A stretch of 64,000 nucleotides of DNA from Shewanella frigidimarina (GCF_003797125.1 NZ_RKKE01000003.1:310001-374000), one strand, 5' to 3'; positions 9,948 through 18,410 are shown, numbered from the stretch's first letter. Notes: a model not told the origin generated them from the sequence alone. Numbers and translations are program-made.

Positions 9948-10610
9948 TTGCATAAACAAGATATAAAAGGAGTGCTGTTCGATTTAGACGGTACCTTAGC
10001 CGATACAGCCCCAGATTTAGTGCAGGCATTGAACCTCAGCTTGGATGAAGCCGGTTTTAACGTCCAACCGCTTGATTTGATGCGCCATGCAGCATCACAT
10101 GGCAGCTTATATTTAGTCAAAACGGCCATTCCAGATGCCGATGAACAAGTACAAATCACCATCCAGCAAGCGCTACTTCAGCATTATGCCCGTATTAATG
10201 GTGACAACAGCCGTTTATTTGATGACTTACCTGAACTGTTGTCTTTATTTGATGCCCAATCGATTCCTTATGGTGTAGTGACCAATAAGCCAGCTCGATT
10301 TGCCAGGCCATTAGTGGAAAAGCTTGGTTTAACTCATAAATTGAAAACCATGATCAGTGGTGATAGCACCCGCCACTCTAAACCTCATACCGCACCAATG
10401 CTGTTAGCAGCACAACAAATTGCCATTGCTCCTCAAAGTATCTTATATCTAGGCGATGCCGAACGCGACTTAGTCGCCGCCCATAATGCCAGTATGTTAG
10501 GTGGCGTTGCTTTATGGGGTTATTTATCTGCGACAGATAAACCTGACACATGGCCTGCAGGCAGACAATTTGAACATGGCGCCTCACTAAAGCAATTCTT
10601 CACTGAATAA
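9948..10610 (+). CDS. mupP: HAD-IA phosphatase, probable MurNAc-6-phosphate phosphatase MupP
   Basis: Haloacid dehalogenase superfamily phosphatase: motif I DLDGTLADT near residues 12-20 with the nucleophilic Asp, motif II VVTNKP, and motif IV YLGDAERD. A cap domain follows motif I, as in phosphoglycolate phosphatases (Gph). The position directly after ubiG matches Pseudomonas, where the ubiG-linked HAD enzyme is MupP of the AmgK/MurU peptidoglycan recycling route. I therefore prefer MupP over Gph, by inference from synteny. The start is TTG, supported by TTAGGAG 7 nt upstream and by the family N terminus. The start codon lies in a possible 7-bp stem with 9900-9906. Length is 220 residues. 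Confidence 0.72.
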   Translation: MHKQDIKGVLFDLDGTLADTAPDLVQALNLSLDEAGFNVQPLDLMRHAASHGSLYLVKTAIPDADEQVQITIQQALLQHYARINGDNSRLFDDLPELLSLFDAQSIPYGVVTNKPARFARPLVEKLGLTHKLKTMISGDSTRHSKPHTAPMLLAAQQIAIAPQSILYLGDAERDLVAAHNASMLGGVALWGYLSATDKPDTWPAGRQFEHGASLKQFFTE

Positions 10611-10771
10611 TGACACTATTTGGGCATCAAGTTAGCGGGATATTTTGGGTAAATGAACAAAGCATGAGTGAAGTTTAACGGGTCTTATTCGGCTTAAATG
10701 AGCAGTTAACCAGCACCAATTTCCACCCGATCAAAACCAACAAAAGATCAACCAATAAACAGTGCATTTTT

Positions 10772-10800
10772 TTTGATCGCTGTTTATTTTAGCGATCAAA
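10772..10800 (+). terminator. Terminator-like hairpin after the mupP gene
   Basis: TTTGATCGCT and AGCGATCAAA form a 10-bp stem with a 9-nt loop, followed by TCTTTCTC. It is about 160 bp past the stop, so it could also be a site in the nrdA upstream region. Confidence 0.5.
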
Positions 10801-10863
10801 TCTTTCTCATTTGATGGATTAAAAAATATCATTTATCAAAAACTCTTTATGAATTTGGGCTCT

Positions 10864-10885
10864 AGGGTTAGTTGTCACTAACCCT
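10864..10885. promoter_or_regulatory. Palindrome in the nrdA upstream region
   Basis: AGGGTTAGT and ACTAACCCT are perfect 9-bp inverted arms around TGTC. It lies just upstream of the DnaA box pair. No known regulator is recognised. Confidence 0.35.
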
Positions 10886-10890
10886 GCCGT

Positions 10891-10910
10891 TTATCCTCAA
10901 GTTATCCACA
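10891..10910 (+). promoter_or_regulatory. DnaA box pair upstream of nrdA
   Basis: TTATCCACA (10902-10910) is a perfect DnaA box, and TTATCCTCA (10891-10899) is a one-mismatch neighbour in the same orientation 11 bp upstream. In E. coli DnaA boxes also precede nrdAB and tie its expression to replication, so the placement makes functional sense. Confidence 0.65.
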
Positions 10911-10931
10911 AGAAGTTAATGAAATTGTGGC

Positions 10932-10960
10932 TTGCAATAAACCTCAAACCTCACTATCTT
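10932..10960 (+). promoter_or_regulatory. Candidate nrdA promoter
   Basis: TTGCAA at 10932-10937 and TATCTT at 10955-10960 are separated by 17 bp. The -10 element falls inside the first NrdR box, which would explain repression by promoter occlusion. Confidence 0.45.
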
Positions 10961-10964
10961 GTAT
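10949..10964 (+). promoter_or_regulatory. NrdR box 1 (degenerate)
   Basis: The segment containing CACTATCTTGTAT matches the core of the NrdR box consensus acaCwATATwTTGtgt. It lies 31 bp upstream of box 2, the spacing of about three helical turns typical of paired NrdR boxes. Confidence 0.7.
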
Positions 10965-10979
10965 CTTAGATTTTAAATA

Positions 10980-10995
10980 ACACCATATCTTGTGT
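10980..10995 (+). promoter_or_regulatory. NrdR box 2
   Basis: ACACCATATCTTGTGT is a near-consensus NrdR box. NrdR is the ATP/dATP-sensing repressor of ribonucleotide reductase genes. About 200 nt of leader separate this box from the nrdA start. Confidence 0.85.
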
Positions 10996-11202
10996 GTGGC
11001 TAACAATCAAAACACTACTCCACGACGTTCCAAAGGATGTAGCTGCTAACTGAACGTACTGGTGTTTAACTACCACGTTGTGAGTACATCAGGTTGATTG
11101 TTTTAACATGGAATTGTTTTGTAACTGGTTCGGATCGAATCAAGCAGCACTGCATCCAACAACAGATCACATGATTAGATATAGAACCAAGGCCTCTCTT
11201 CA

Positions 11203-13491
11203 ATGAATAGCAATATGACAGTCACTAAACGCAGTGGCGAACGTGAATCTATCGATTTAGATAAAATTCATCGCGTGATCACTTGGGCAGCCAAGGGATT
11301 AAAAAACGTCTCAGTATCTGAAGTAGAACTTCGATCTCATCTGCAGTTTTTTGATGGTATTCCAACAGAAGCCATTCATGAAACGATCATTAAAGCCGCG
11401 GCTGACTTGATCTCTCCTGAGTCACCTGATTACCAATTTGTGGCTGCCCGCTTAGCGGTGTTCCATTTACGTAAAAAAGCATTTGGTCAATTTGAGCCAC
11501 CAACGTTATATGACCATGTCACCAAGTTAGTTGAAATTGGTAAATATGACATGCATATCATGGCTGACTACAGCCGTGAAGAATTAGACATCCTCGACAC
11601 CTATATCGATCACTGGCGTGACTTGAACTTCTCTTATGCCGCGGTAAAGCAACTTGAAGGTAAATACCTAGTTCAAAACCGTGTAACGCATGAAGTGTAC
11701 GAAAGCGCCCAGTTTTTATATATTTTAGTGGCTGCATGTTTGTTTGCCCGTTACCCAAAAGAAATCCGTTTGAAGTACATTAAAGACTTCTATGACGCGA
11801 CGTCTCTGTTTAAGATTTCTTTACCAACGCCAATCATGGCCGGTGTGCGTACACCTACACGTCAGTTCAGCTCATGTGTGTTGATTGAGTGTGATGACAG
11901 CTTGGATTCAATCAATGCGACGGCATCGTCTATCGTTAAATACGTTAGCCAACGTGCTGGTATTGGTATTAACGCTGGTCGTATTCGAGCCCTTGGTAGC
12001 CCTATTCGTGGCGGTGAAGCTTTCCACACTGGTTGTTTACCTTTTTATAAGTATTTCCAAACTGCGGTGAAGTCTTGTTCTCAAGGCGGCGTACGTGGCG
12101 GCGCAGCAACCCTTTTCTATCCTTTATGGCATCTAGAAGTTGAATCGCTACTAGTCCTTAAAAACAACCGTGGTGTTGACGACAACCGTGTACGTCATCT
12201 TGACTACGGTGTGCAGTTAAACAAATTAATGTACCAACGTTTGATTAAAGGCGAATACATCAGTTTATTCAGCCCATCAGACGTGCCAGGTCTTTACGAT
12301 GCATTCTTTGAAGATCAAGCTGAGTTTGAACGTTTATACCTTCAGTATGAGCAAGACAGCAATGTCCGCAAAAAACAAATTAAAGCGGTTGAACTGTTTT
12401 CATTGATGATGCAAGAACGTGCTTCCACTGGCCGTATCTACATTCAAAACGTCGATCACTGTAATACTCACAGCCCGTTTGACTCTAAAGTTGCGCCAAT
12501 TAAGCAATCTAACTTATGTTTAGAAATTGCTTTGCCAACTAAGCCACTGACTAATATCGATGATCCAGACGGTGAAATCGCGTTATGTACCTTGTCAGCA
12601 CTTAACTTAGGCGCAATTAAAGATTTATCTGAACTTGAGCCATTAGCTGATTTAGCCGTACGTGCACTCGATAACTTACTTGATTACCAAGATTACCCAA
12701 TCAAAGCCGCACAAACGAGTTCAATGAACCGTCGTACCTTAGGTATTGGTGTGATTAACTTTGCTAACTATTTAGCTAAAAACGGTAAAAAGTATTCAGA
12801 CGGTTCAGCCAATAACCTAACTCATAAGACCTTTGAAGCAATTCAGTTTTATTTACTGAAAGCGTCAATGAACTTAGCTAAAGAGCAAGGTGCATGTCCG
12901 TTATTCCACGAGACTACGTATTCGAAAGGTATTTTACCTATCGATACTTACAAGCGTGATTTAGACAAGATTTGCGACGAGCCATTGCACATGGATTGGG
13001 AAAGCTTGCGTAGCGACATTAAGCAGTACGGTTTACGTAACTCAACCTTGTCTGCGCTAATGCCGTCTGAAACCTCATCGCAAATTTCAAATGCGACCAA
13101 TGGTATCGAGCCTCCACGCGGCTTAATCAGCGTTAAAGCCAGTAAAGATGGTCAGTTAAAGCAAGTCGTTCCTGATTTTGAATTGCTCAAAGATAAGTAT
13201 GAACTACTGTGGAATATGCCAAACAACGATGGTTATATCCAACTTGTTGGTTTAATGCAGAAGTTTATCGACCAAGCTATTTCGGCCAACACCAATTATG
13301 ATCCTAGCCGTTTTGAAGGCGGTCGTGTACCGATGCAAACGTTGTTAAAAGACTTGTTAAGCGTATACAAACTGGGCATTAAAACATTGTATTATCATAA
13401 TACTCGCGACGGTGCTTCGGATCAGTTTGACGACATTATTGCTGTCGAAGAAGAAGACGATGGCTGTGGTGGCGGTGCGTGTAAGATATAA
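11203..13491 (+). CDS. nrdA: Class Ia ribonucleoside-diphosphate reductase, alpha subunit
   Basis: Catalytic subunit reducing ribonucleoside diphosphates to deoxyribonucleotides under aerobic conditions, working with NrdB. Order of domains: ATP-cone (residues about 5-95, starting TVTKRSGERESIDLDKIHRVI), then the ten-stranded barrel. Active-site residues keep E. coli numbering: C225 (FSSCV), C439 and E441 (NLCLEIA), C462 (ALCTLSALN). The tyrosine pair YYHNTRD is near the C terminus, and the tail GCGGGACKI carries the redox-shuttling cysteines. Length is 762 residues. It is controlled by two upstream NrdR boxes and possibly DnaA. A strong terminator-like hairpin separates it from nrdB. Confidence 0.98.
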   Translation: MNSNMTVTKRSGERESIDLDKIHRVITWAAKGLKNVSVSEVELRSHLQFFDGIPTEAIHETIIKAAADLISPESPDYQFVAARLAVFHLRKKAFGQFEPPTLYDHVTKLVEIGKYDMHIMADYSREELDILDTYIDHWRDLNFSYAAVKQLEGKYLVQNRVTHEVYESAQFLYILVAACLFARYPKEIRLKYIKDFYDATSLFKISLPTPIMAGVRTPTRQFSSCVLIECDDSLDSINATASSIVKYVSQRAGIGINAGRIRALGSPIRGGEAFHTGCLPFYKYFQTAVKSCSQGGVRGGAATLFYPLWHLEVESLLVLKNNRGVDDNRVRHLDYGVQLNKLMYQRLIKGEYISLFSPSDVPGLYDAFFEDQAEFERLYLQYEQDSNVRKKQIKAVELFSLMMQERASTGRIYIQNVDHCNTHSPFDSKVAPIKQSNLCLEIALPTKPLTNIDDPDGEIALCTLSALNLGAIKDLSELEPLADLAVRALDNLLDYQDYPIKAAQTSSMNRRTLGIGVINFANYLAKNGKKYSDGSANNLTHKTFEAIQFYLLKASMNLAKEQGACPLFHETTYSKGILPIDTYKRDLDKICDEPLHMDWESLRSDIKQYGLRNSTLSALMPSETSSQISNATNGIEPPRGLISVKASKDGQLKQVVPDFELLKDKYELLWNMPNNDGYIQLVGLMQKFIDQAISANTNYDPSRFEGGRVPMQTLLKDLLSVYKLGIKTLYYHNTRDGASDQFDDIIAVEEEDDGCGGGACKI

Positions 13492-13511
13492 TCATCACTT
13501 TATGTATATTT

Positions 13512-13535
13512 AGCGGGGGCCTTCCCCGCTTTTTG
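13512..13535 (+). terminator. Intrinsic terminator-like hairpin between nrdA and nrdB
   Basis: AGCGGGG, GCCTT, CCCCGCT followed directly by TTTTTG: a 7-bp GC-rich stem with a U-tract, 20 nt after the nrdA stop and about 30 nt before nrdB. It has the form of a full Rho-independent terminator but lies inside the operon. Confidence 0.8.
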
Positions 13536-13563
13536 AAAAATGCGTTTTCAGGACACCTAAATA

Positions 13564-14694
13564 ATGGCTTACTCAACATTTTGTCAAACACCTAACGATT
13601 CGACTAAAGAACCGATGTTTTTCGGTCAATCGGTTAATGTGGCACGCTACGATCAACAGAAATATGAAGTCTTTGAAAAACTAATTGAAAAGCAATTATC
13701 GTTTTTCTGGCGTCCAGAAGAAGTTGATGTCAGCCGTGACAAAATTGATTTCGGTAATTTACCTGAACATGAACAACATATTTTCTTATCAAATCTGAAA
13801 TACCAAACCTTGCTAGACTCAATTCAAGGCCGCTCGCCGAATGTGGCATTTTTGCCTTTGGTATCGCTACCTGAATTGGAAACGTGGATTGAAACATGGT
13901 CATTTTCTGAAACCATTCACTCGCGTTCGTACACTCACATTATTCGTAATATTGTTAATAACCCGTCTGTGGTCTTTGACGATATTGTTCAAAATGACGA
14001 AATTTTAAAGCGTGCCGGTGATATTGCCGCTTATTACGATGACTTGATTAACCTCACCCAGATTAATAACTTGTTAGGTGAAGGAACGCACATTATTAAC
14101 GGTAAAGAAATCACCGTTAATTCACGTATTCTTAAAAAGTCATTATATTTGTGCATGATGTCAGTTAATGCCTTAGAAGCGATTCGCTTCTATGTCAGTT
14201 TTGCCTGTTCGTTTGCCTTTGCAGAGCGCCGTGTCATGGAGGGTAATGCTAAAATCATTCGCTTAATTGCCCGTGATGAAGCATTACACCTCAATAGTAC
14301 ACAACACATTTTAGCTCTGATGCAGGGTGGTAAAGACGATCCAGAAATGGGAGAAATTGCTGCGGAGTGTAAGCAAGAAGCTTATGACTTATTCGTCAAA
14401 GCGGCGGAACAAGAAAAAGAATGGGCCAAGTACTTATTCAAAGACGGTTCGATGATTGGCTTAAATGAACAGATTTTATGCCAGTACGTTGAGTTTATTA
14501 CTAACCAACGGATGAAGTCAGTTCACTTACCTCAACCTTATGATGAACAATCGAATCCACTACCGTGGATGAAAAACTGGTTAGAAAGTGATGCAGTACA
14601 AGTTGCCCCACAAGAAGTAGAAGTATCATCTTATCTTGTTGGTCAAATTGATTCTTCTGTTGATGGCGATGAGTTTTTAGATTTTGACCTATAA
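13564..14694 (+). CDS. nrdB: Class Ia ribonucleoside-diphosphate reductase, beta subunit
   Basis: The diiron-tyrosyl radical subunit that generates the radical used by NrdA. Length is 376 residues, the same as E. coli NrdB, with numbering shifted by one: the iron ligand D85 (LLDSIQ), the carboxylate and histidine of [15 protein letters not shown], and the radical tyrosine Y123 in that motif. A further ligand cluster is in [12 protein letters not shown]. The C-terminal peptide [13 protein letters not shown] resembles the tail that docks on NrdA. The start ATG is preceded by CAGGA. Its stop overlaps the start of the ferredoxin gene, indicating translational coupling. Confidence 0.98.
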   Translation: MAYSTFCQTPNDSTKEPMFFGQSVNVARYDQQKYEVFEKLIEKQLSFFWRPEEVDVSRDKIDFGNLPEHEQHIFLSNLKYQTLLDSIQGRSPNVAFLPLVSLPELETWIETWSFSETIHSRSYTHIIRNIVNNPSVVFDDIVQNDEILKRAGDIAAYYDDLINLTQINNLLGEGTHIINGKEITVNSRILKKSLYLCMMSVNALEAIRFYVSFACSFAFAERRVMEGNAKIIRLIARDEALHLNSTQHILALMQGGKDDPEMGEIAAECKQEAYDLFVKAAEQEKEWAKYLFKDGSMIGLNEQILCQYVEFITNQRMKSVHLPQPYDEQSNPLPWMKNWLESDAVQVAPQEVEVSSYLVGQIDSSVDGDEFLDFDL

Positions 14695-15085
14695 AAAACT
14701 TTTCAAAAAAGCCCCAATTGTAAGCTTGAAAGGACAGCCGGTTATTTTATTTGACGGCCAACATTCAAGCTTATTAGAAGCGCTTGAGTCGAAAAAAGTG
14801 AAAGTGTTTTCAGAGTGTCGTAATGGATTTTGCGGCGCGTGTAAAACCACAGTGATATCAGGAGAAGTTAAATACTTCTCCGAGCCACTAGCTGAACTTA
14901 AATCAGATGAATGTCTGCCCTGTTGTTGTGTGCCTGAGGGTGATTTAAATCTCAAACTATCAACTGAAGGTGTGCAAGTGGTGGCTAAACGTCAATATGC
15001 CTCAACCAATGACACTCATAAGCAAACAACTGCGTTAACCCAACAATTACAGACTAACAGCCCTAAACTTGCCCACGAACGTTAA
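14684..15085 (+). CDS. yfaE: YfaE-like [2Fe-2S] ferredoxin for NrdB maintenance
   Basis: Plant-type [2Fe-2S] ferredoxin. E. coli YfaE reduces NrdB and so regenerates the diiron-tyrosyl cofactor. The cluster motif is [11 protein letters not shown] (CX4CX2C) and the fourth ligand is in LPCCC. The most upstream start is a TTG at 14684, giving an 11-nt overlap with nrdB and 133 residues; there is no strong ribosome binding site, so coupling to nrdB translation is likely. A later in-frame TTG at 14726 is possible. The protein is longer than E. coli YfaE because of a Gln/Thr-rich C-terminal tail of about 35 residues. Confidence 0.9.
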   Translation: MTYKKLFKKAPIVSLKGQPVILFDGQHSSLLEALESKKVKVFSECRNGFCGACKTTVISGEVKYFSEPLAELKSDECLPCCCVPEGDLNLKLSTEGVQVVAKRQYASTNDTHKQTTALTQQLQTNSPKLAHER

Positions 15086-15108
15086 CTTATCGTCCCGTTA
15101 ACACCCTT

Positions 15109-15405
15109 CTAGATATTCAAAGCAATACTTAACAACACGCGTTTACCCGTCTCAATCTTAGTCACGCTATGCTCATATTTATCAGGACGAAATAAATACA
15201 CTCGCCCCCATAAGTTCATGATGCATTTCGCACACAGAAACACCCCACCGACTTTAGGTTGCACAAGGACAAAATTGAGTTTGTAATAGCGGCCTTGTTG
15301 TACCGGATCGATATGGGCCATCACTCGGTGATGAGTATGATAAGTTACCAGGTTTATCGACAATATCCGACTGCTAAAAATGGCTTTATTGATTACCTTG
15401 GCCAT
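15109..15405 (-). CDS. Small Fe(II)/2-oxoglutarate dioxygenase-like protein
   Basis: A 98-residue protein with the minimal metal-binding layout of Fe(II)/2-oxoglutarate dioxygenases. HxD is at H31-D33 (AHIDPVQQGRYYKLNF), the distal H79 is in FRPDKYEHSV, and the oxoglutarate-binding R89 is in TGKRVLLS. It resembles short phage and bacterial 2OG-oxygenase-like proteins sharing the HxDP...YxLN...GG...FRPD..H motif string. The start is supported by GGAG 5 nt before the ATG. It is convergent with the nrd operon, with only about 23 bp between stops. Substrate unknown. A complete jelly-roll fold in under 100 residues would be unusually compact, so catalytic activity is inferred only from the conserved residues. 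Confidence 0.65.
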   Translation of the reverse strand: MAKVINKAIFSSRILSINLVTYHTHHRVMAHIDPVQQGRYYKLNFVLVQPKVGGVFLCAKCIMNLWGRVYLFRPDKYEHSVTKIETGKRVLLSIALNI

Positions 15406-15752
15406 GGTATCTCCAATGGGAACATCAGCAGCAAATTATACCTATTCGATATAAATTTGTGGGCATATTCACCAGCCAAAATCATATAATATAGACGACA
15501 AGATTCCATCATGTTAGCCATCGAGCTTATGTCGCAGAGGTATCGTTAGATAGGTTGTAAAAAATGAAGTCTATTGATGAGCTTACAGGGCTAATAGAAA
15601 GGTATCGGGAGCAATTATTTAGTCATTATTGACTAGTGTGGATAATGGCTAATGCTAAAATAACTAGCATAAATAATGATGAGTCAGCCGCCCATAACGA
15701 GTAAATGAATTCACTATTGTATCTATTCATTCATTGTAATCATATTGTGTAA
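15406..15752. other. Intergenic region without a confident gene
   Basis: This stretch holds inverted repeats (TCATTATT at 15623-15630 against AATAATGA at 15672-15679, with CTAG boxes inside) and a 22-codon frame at 15564-15632 that begins MKSIDELTGLIERYRE. The frame has only a weak AGG upstream. No promoter is certain. Confidence 0.4.
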
Positions 15753-15784
15753 ACTAGCCTCATTGACGCGTCAATGAGGCTAGT
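15753..15784. repeat. 32-bp perfect palindrome
   Basis: The sequence from ACTAGCCTCATTGACG to its exact reverse complement is perfectly symmetric around ACGCGT, with no spacer. It lies 44 bp past the end of the DUF3108-like gene on the minus strand. A hairpin terminator is possible, but neither side carries a real T-tract. A binding site is the other option. Confidence 0.6.
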
Positions 15785-15827
15785 GAATTAAACGGCTACT
15801 GAACTTGCTGCTTATCACGAGTTAAGG

Positions 15828-16661
15828 TTAACTCTCAGACATGGTATCGCAAGATGAAACATAACGTTCAAGCTCAATAACCCCTTGCAAAATCATCCCA
15901 TGATAATGGGCTTTTACCAGTTGATAATTCATACTTGGTGCAAAGTAATACGTCACCTCTTCGGCCCCAGTTTGCTCTACCGGAATAAGCTGTATCTCCC
16001 CCCAAGAGCCGATAGTGGTGATTAATTTGTCCTTCACATAAAACTGATAAGGTTCAATTGCATCTGAAGCTTGCCTAATTAACGCAAATTGACGTCGGCC
16101 GCCGAGCAAGTTTTCGCGGATTTGAATCGCTAAGGTGTCCACATCCCTTAATGGAATTTGGCTTGAGGTATAATTCTCAATATCGCCATCAATATCCACG
16201 CGTGACTCGAGGCCATTATTGTAAAAAGTGGCTTGCATGTCTCGAGAACGAAAACCAGTTACCTGTTGATGAAAACTATCAGTTAACCATTCATTACTGT
16301 TATTTGACCACGATAACTCAGTACGTTGTTGATATTGAGTACCAATTCCTAAAATACTGGCTTCACTCTTAGAGATGATAACAGCAGACTTACCCTGCCA
16401 GTTCTCAGTACGACTCATCTCACCTGTGTGAAGTCCACTGAGATAAATAGAGTAATTGAAGCTTCGCTGGCAACTTTGTGGGATGTCATTGGCCAAGACT
16501 CTATTACTTTGCAATAAGCCACTAACCAGACACACACTTATCAGTATTCTCGGGACTAGGAAACCAGCTACCGCCAACGATCTGTTGTTACGACACCCTG
16601 TCATCATAAGTTTTATTCGCGACGTTAATATATTCAATAGTATCGCCTTAAAAGACTTCAT
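15828..16661 (-). CDS. DUF3108-like periplasmic protein
   Basis: A 277-residue exported protein of unknown function. After a long N-terminal region with a hydrophobic stretch (about residues 32-52, FLVPRILISVCLVSGLLQ) comes a mature part. That part opens with SFNYSIYLSGLHTGEMSR, typical of DUF3108-like proteins with a predicted beta-rich lipocalin-like fold, and contains YQFYVKD and MNYQLVKAHY. It overlaps the Omp85-like gene by 14 nt, so the two are translationally coupled and probably work together at the outer membrane. The true start may be further downstream (M19 or M20), giving a more ordinary signal peptide. Family assignment is by pattern only. Confidence 0.65.
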   Translation of the reverse strand: MKSFKAILLNILTSRIKLMMTGCRNNRSLAVAGFLVPRILISVCLVSGLLQSNRVLANDIPQSCQRSFNYSIYLSGLHTGEMSRTENWQGKSAVIISKSEASILGIGTQYQQRTELSWSNNSNEWLTDSFHQQVTGFRSRDMQATFYNNGLESRVDIDGDIENYTSSQIPLRDVDTLAIQIRENLLGGRRQFALIRQASDAIEPYQFYVKDKLITTIGSWGEIQLIPVEQTGAEEVTYYFAPSMNYQLVKAHYHGMILQGVIELERYVSSCDTMSES

Positions 16662-17796
16662 TCACATTTAGGTAGAAGTTAGTTTCATTTTCACCGACCC
16701 CTACATCAAATCGTAAATTAATATTGTCTTTAATTTTGAATCGAAATCCTGTGCCATAGGCCGTTAATAGCGTATCGGTTAGCTCACTCACTTTAGGTGC
16801 CACACTACCAACAGCGCCCCAAAATACCATGCCATAACGTTGGAACACTGGTAAGCGATATTCAACTTGCCCCATCATCATTTGCTCGTCACGATATCGG
16901 CCTCTAATGTAACCTCGCATCGCGTCGGAGCCACCAAGATCAGGTAATAGATTCCAAGGTACATCGCCACTGGTTAGATGACCTTGCACTTGCCATGCGA
17001 TTAAACCCGGTGTCGAGCCTAAATCTATATAGTTCGCTAATTCAATATTATAAGTAGAAAACGAATCGAACTGGTCATTTTGGTATAATCCAGCATCAAC
17101 CTGAAATAACCAGCCTTTTGTTGCGTTTAAACGGTAATCTCTTGAATCATAAATACTGGTTACTACAACACCTGAGCTAAAGTTGTCTGGCAGAAGCGTA
17201 CTTGAATCCACAGGAGCTTCTGTTGCGACTAATTCTAAGCTGTCGGCCGTGGTATAAATAAAGTCAGCACCCACACCAATAAAATAGTTACTGGCAACTT
17301 CGGTCATCCAACGCGGCTTAAAACTATACAGTTGTTCTTTGAACTCATGATGATTAAGGTCTTGGTCGCCTTGTTCAATCCCTATTCCATAATAAACAGC
17401 AGCTTCATTATGCAGTTCTAAGTCAAGCAACAAACGCTGTTTACCTTGATTTAAAAACGTCATATTTTCTACCGTGACGCCATAAGAATTGTTCACAGAA
17501 GCAAATGAATTCAACACCAATGATGAAGGCTGTTGTTCACTTGATGCGTTATCTGTTTTGTATAACCCCACCATAAGTAAACCCACACCAAACTTTTTCT
17601 CTGGGGTGTAATAAGCCGTAGGTAAATAACTCATATCAATAGCTTTAGTATCATCGAATTCACCATCCGCGCCAAAAACCGACAAGATGTCATCAATCCA
17701 TGTTGGTTGCATATCTTTGGGGGTTTCAAATAAAGGTTCAACTGCGGTTGCGGCGTTAGAAAAAACAAATAGTGTTAAAAGTAAGGTCCGTTTCAT
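16648..17796 (-). CDS. Omp85/BamA-like outer-membrane beta-barrel without POTRA domains
   Basis: A 382-residue outer-membrane protein with signal peptide MKRTLLLTLFVFSNAATAVE. The rest reads as alternating beta-strands ending in FYLNVNEVF. The Omp85 (bacterial surface antigen) signature is DLGGSDAMRGYIRGRYRDEQM, the loop-6 GG...RGY..GRY motif near residues 287-307. There is no room for POTRA domains before the barrel, so it is a short Omp85 relative rather than BamA or TamA. It is the first gene of a two-gene unit with the DUF3108-like protein. Transport substrate or insertion role unknown. It is divergent from the RIO kinase across a 614-bp gap. Confidence 0.8.
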   Translation of the reverse strand: MKRTLLLTLFVFSNAATAVEPLFETPKDMQPTWIDDILSVFGADGEFDDTKAIDMSYLPTAYYTPEKKFGVGLLMVGLYKTDNASSEQQPSSLVLNSFASVNNSYGVTVENMTFLNQGKQRLLLDLELHNEAAVYYGIGIEQGDQDLNHHEFKEQLYSFKPRWMTEVASNYFIGVGADFIYTTADSLELVATEAPVDSSTLLPDNFSSGVVVTSIYDSRDYRLNATKGWLFQVDAGLYQNDQFDSFSTYNIELANYIDLGSTPGLIAWQVQGHLTSGDVPWNLLPDLGGSDAMRGYIRGRYRDEQMMMGQVEYRLPVFQRYGMVFWGAVGSVAPKVSELTDTLLTAYGTGFRFKIKDNINLRFDVGVGENETNFYLNVNEVF

Positions 17797-18410
17797 AAAA
17801 ACTCTATTAAAATGTTAAAAAAATAGGTGCGCATGATGACTTCCATGCCAAATTTGGAATCACTGTTCAATGTGTTAACGCCATAGCGTTCAGTATAAAT
17901 GGTTGTTATCGACAATAATCGCTTCAAATAATAGCCGATTCAGATAAAAATCAAATAATAACTAAATCAAAAAAGATTATCCTACTCATCACTCAATACT
18001 GACTGAAGAAGAACTTAAGTCTTGCTGAAGTTCTTCATCATTAAATACAAGATATTATACTGCGTTAAATGATGGCCTTTATACCTAACGTTAGTTTAGG
18101 CGTACCATCAGCAATATTTTAATCTATAGGCGCAACTGATATCATTACGCTAAATGACGGCCGCTAATATAACACGTTTGGCAGCTCTTTTTAGTGATAA
18201 CTCAACATTCACCCCATCGATATCTTTCGGTAAAAGGATCAGAATCGACTATATTTAGCTGAATGGCTACAGCATTTTCATCTAATAAACAAGAGTCTAC
18301 AAAGCACAAATTCAGTACTATTGAGCCTCATTTAATCAGTAGCCCATCAGCAAGTAAAAATTATTTCCTTAGATATATCATCCAGCGCGCAAGTAAGGTA
18401 TAACGACGCT
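17797..18410. other. Divergent intergenic region (614 bp)
   Basis: No gene is seen. It contains a 10-bp palindrome CTAACGTTAG (about 18086-18096) and a diverged 16-bp direct repeat (GCGTTAAATGATGGCC at 18062-18077, ACGCTAAATGACGGCC at 18147-18162). Promoters for the two flanking genes must lie here, but none stands out. Confidence 0.4.

Noticed and set aside
15259..15489. Plus-strand frame overlapping the small dioxygenase-like gene
   Set aside because: The minus-strand frame has the ribosome binding site and the conserved HxD...H...R residues; the plus frame has neither.
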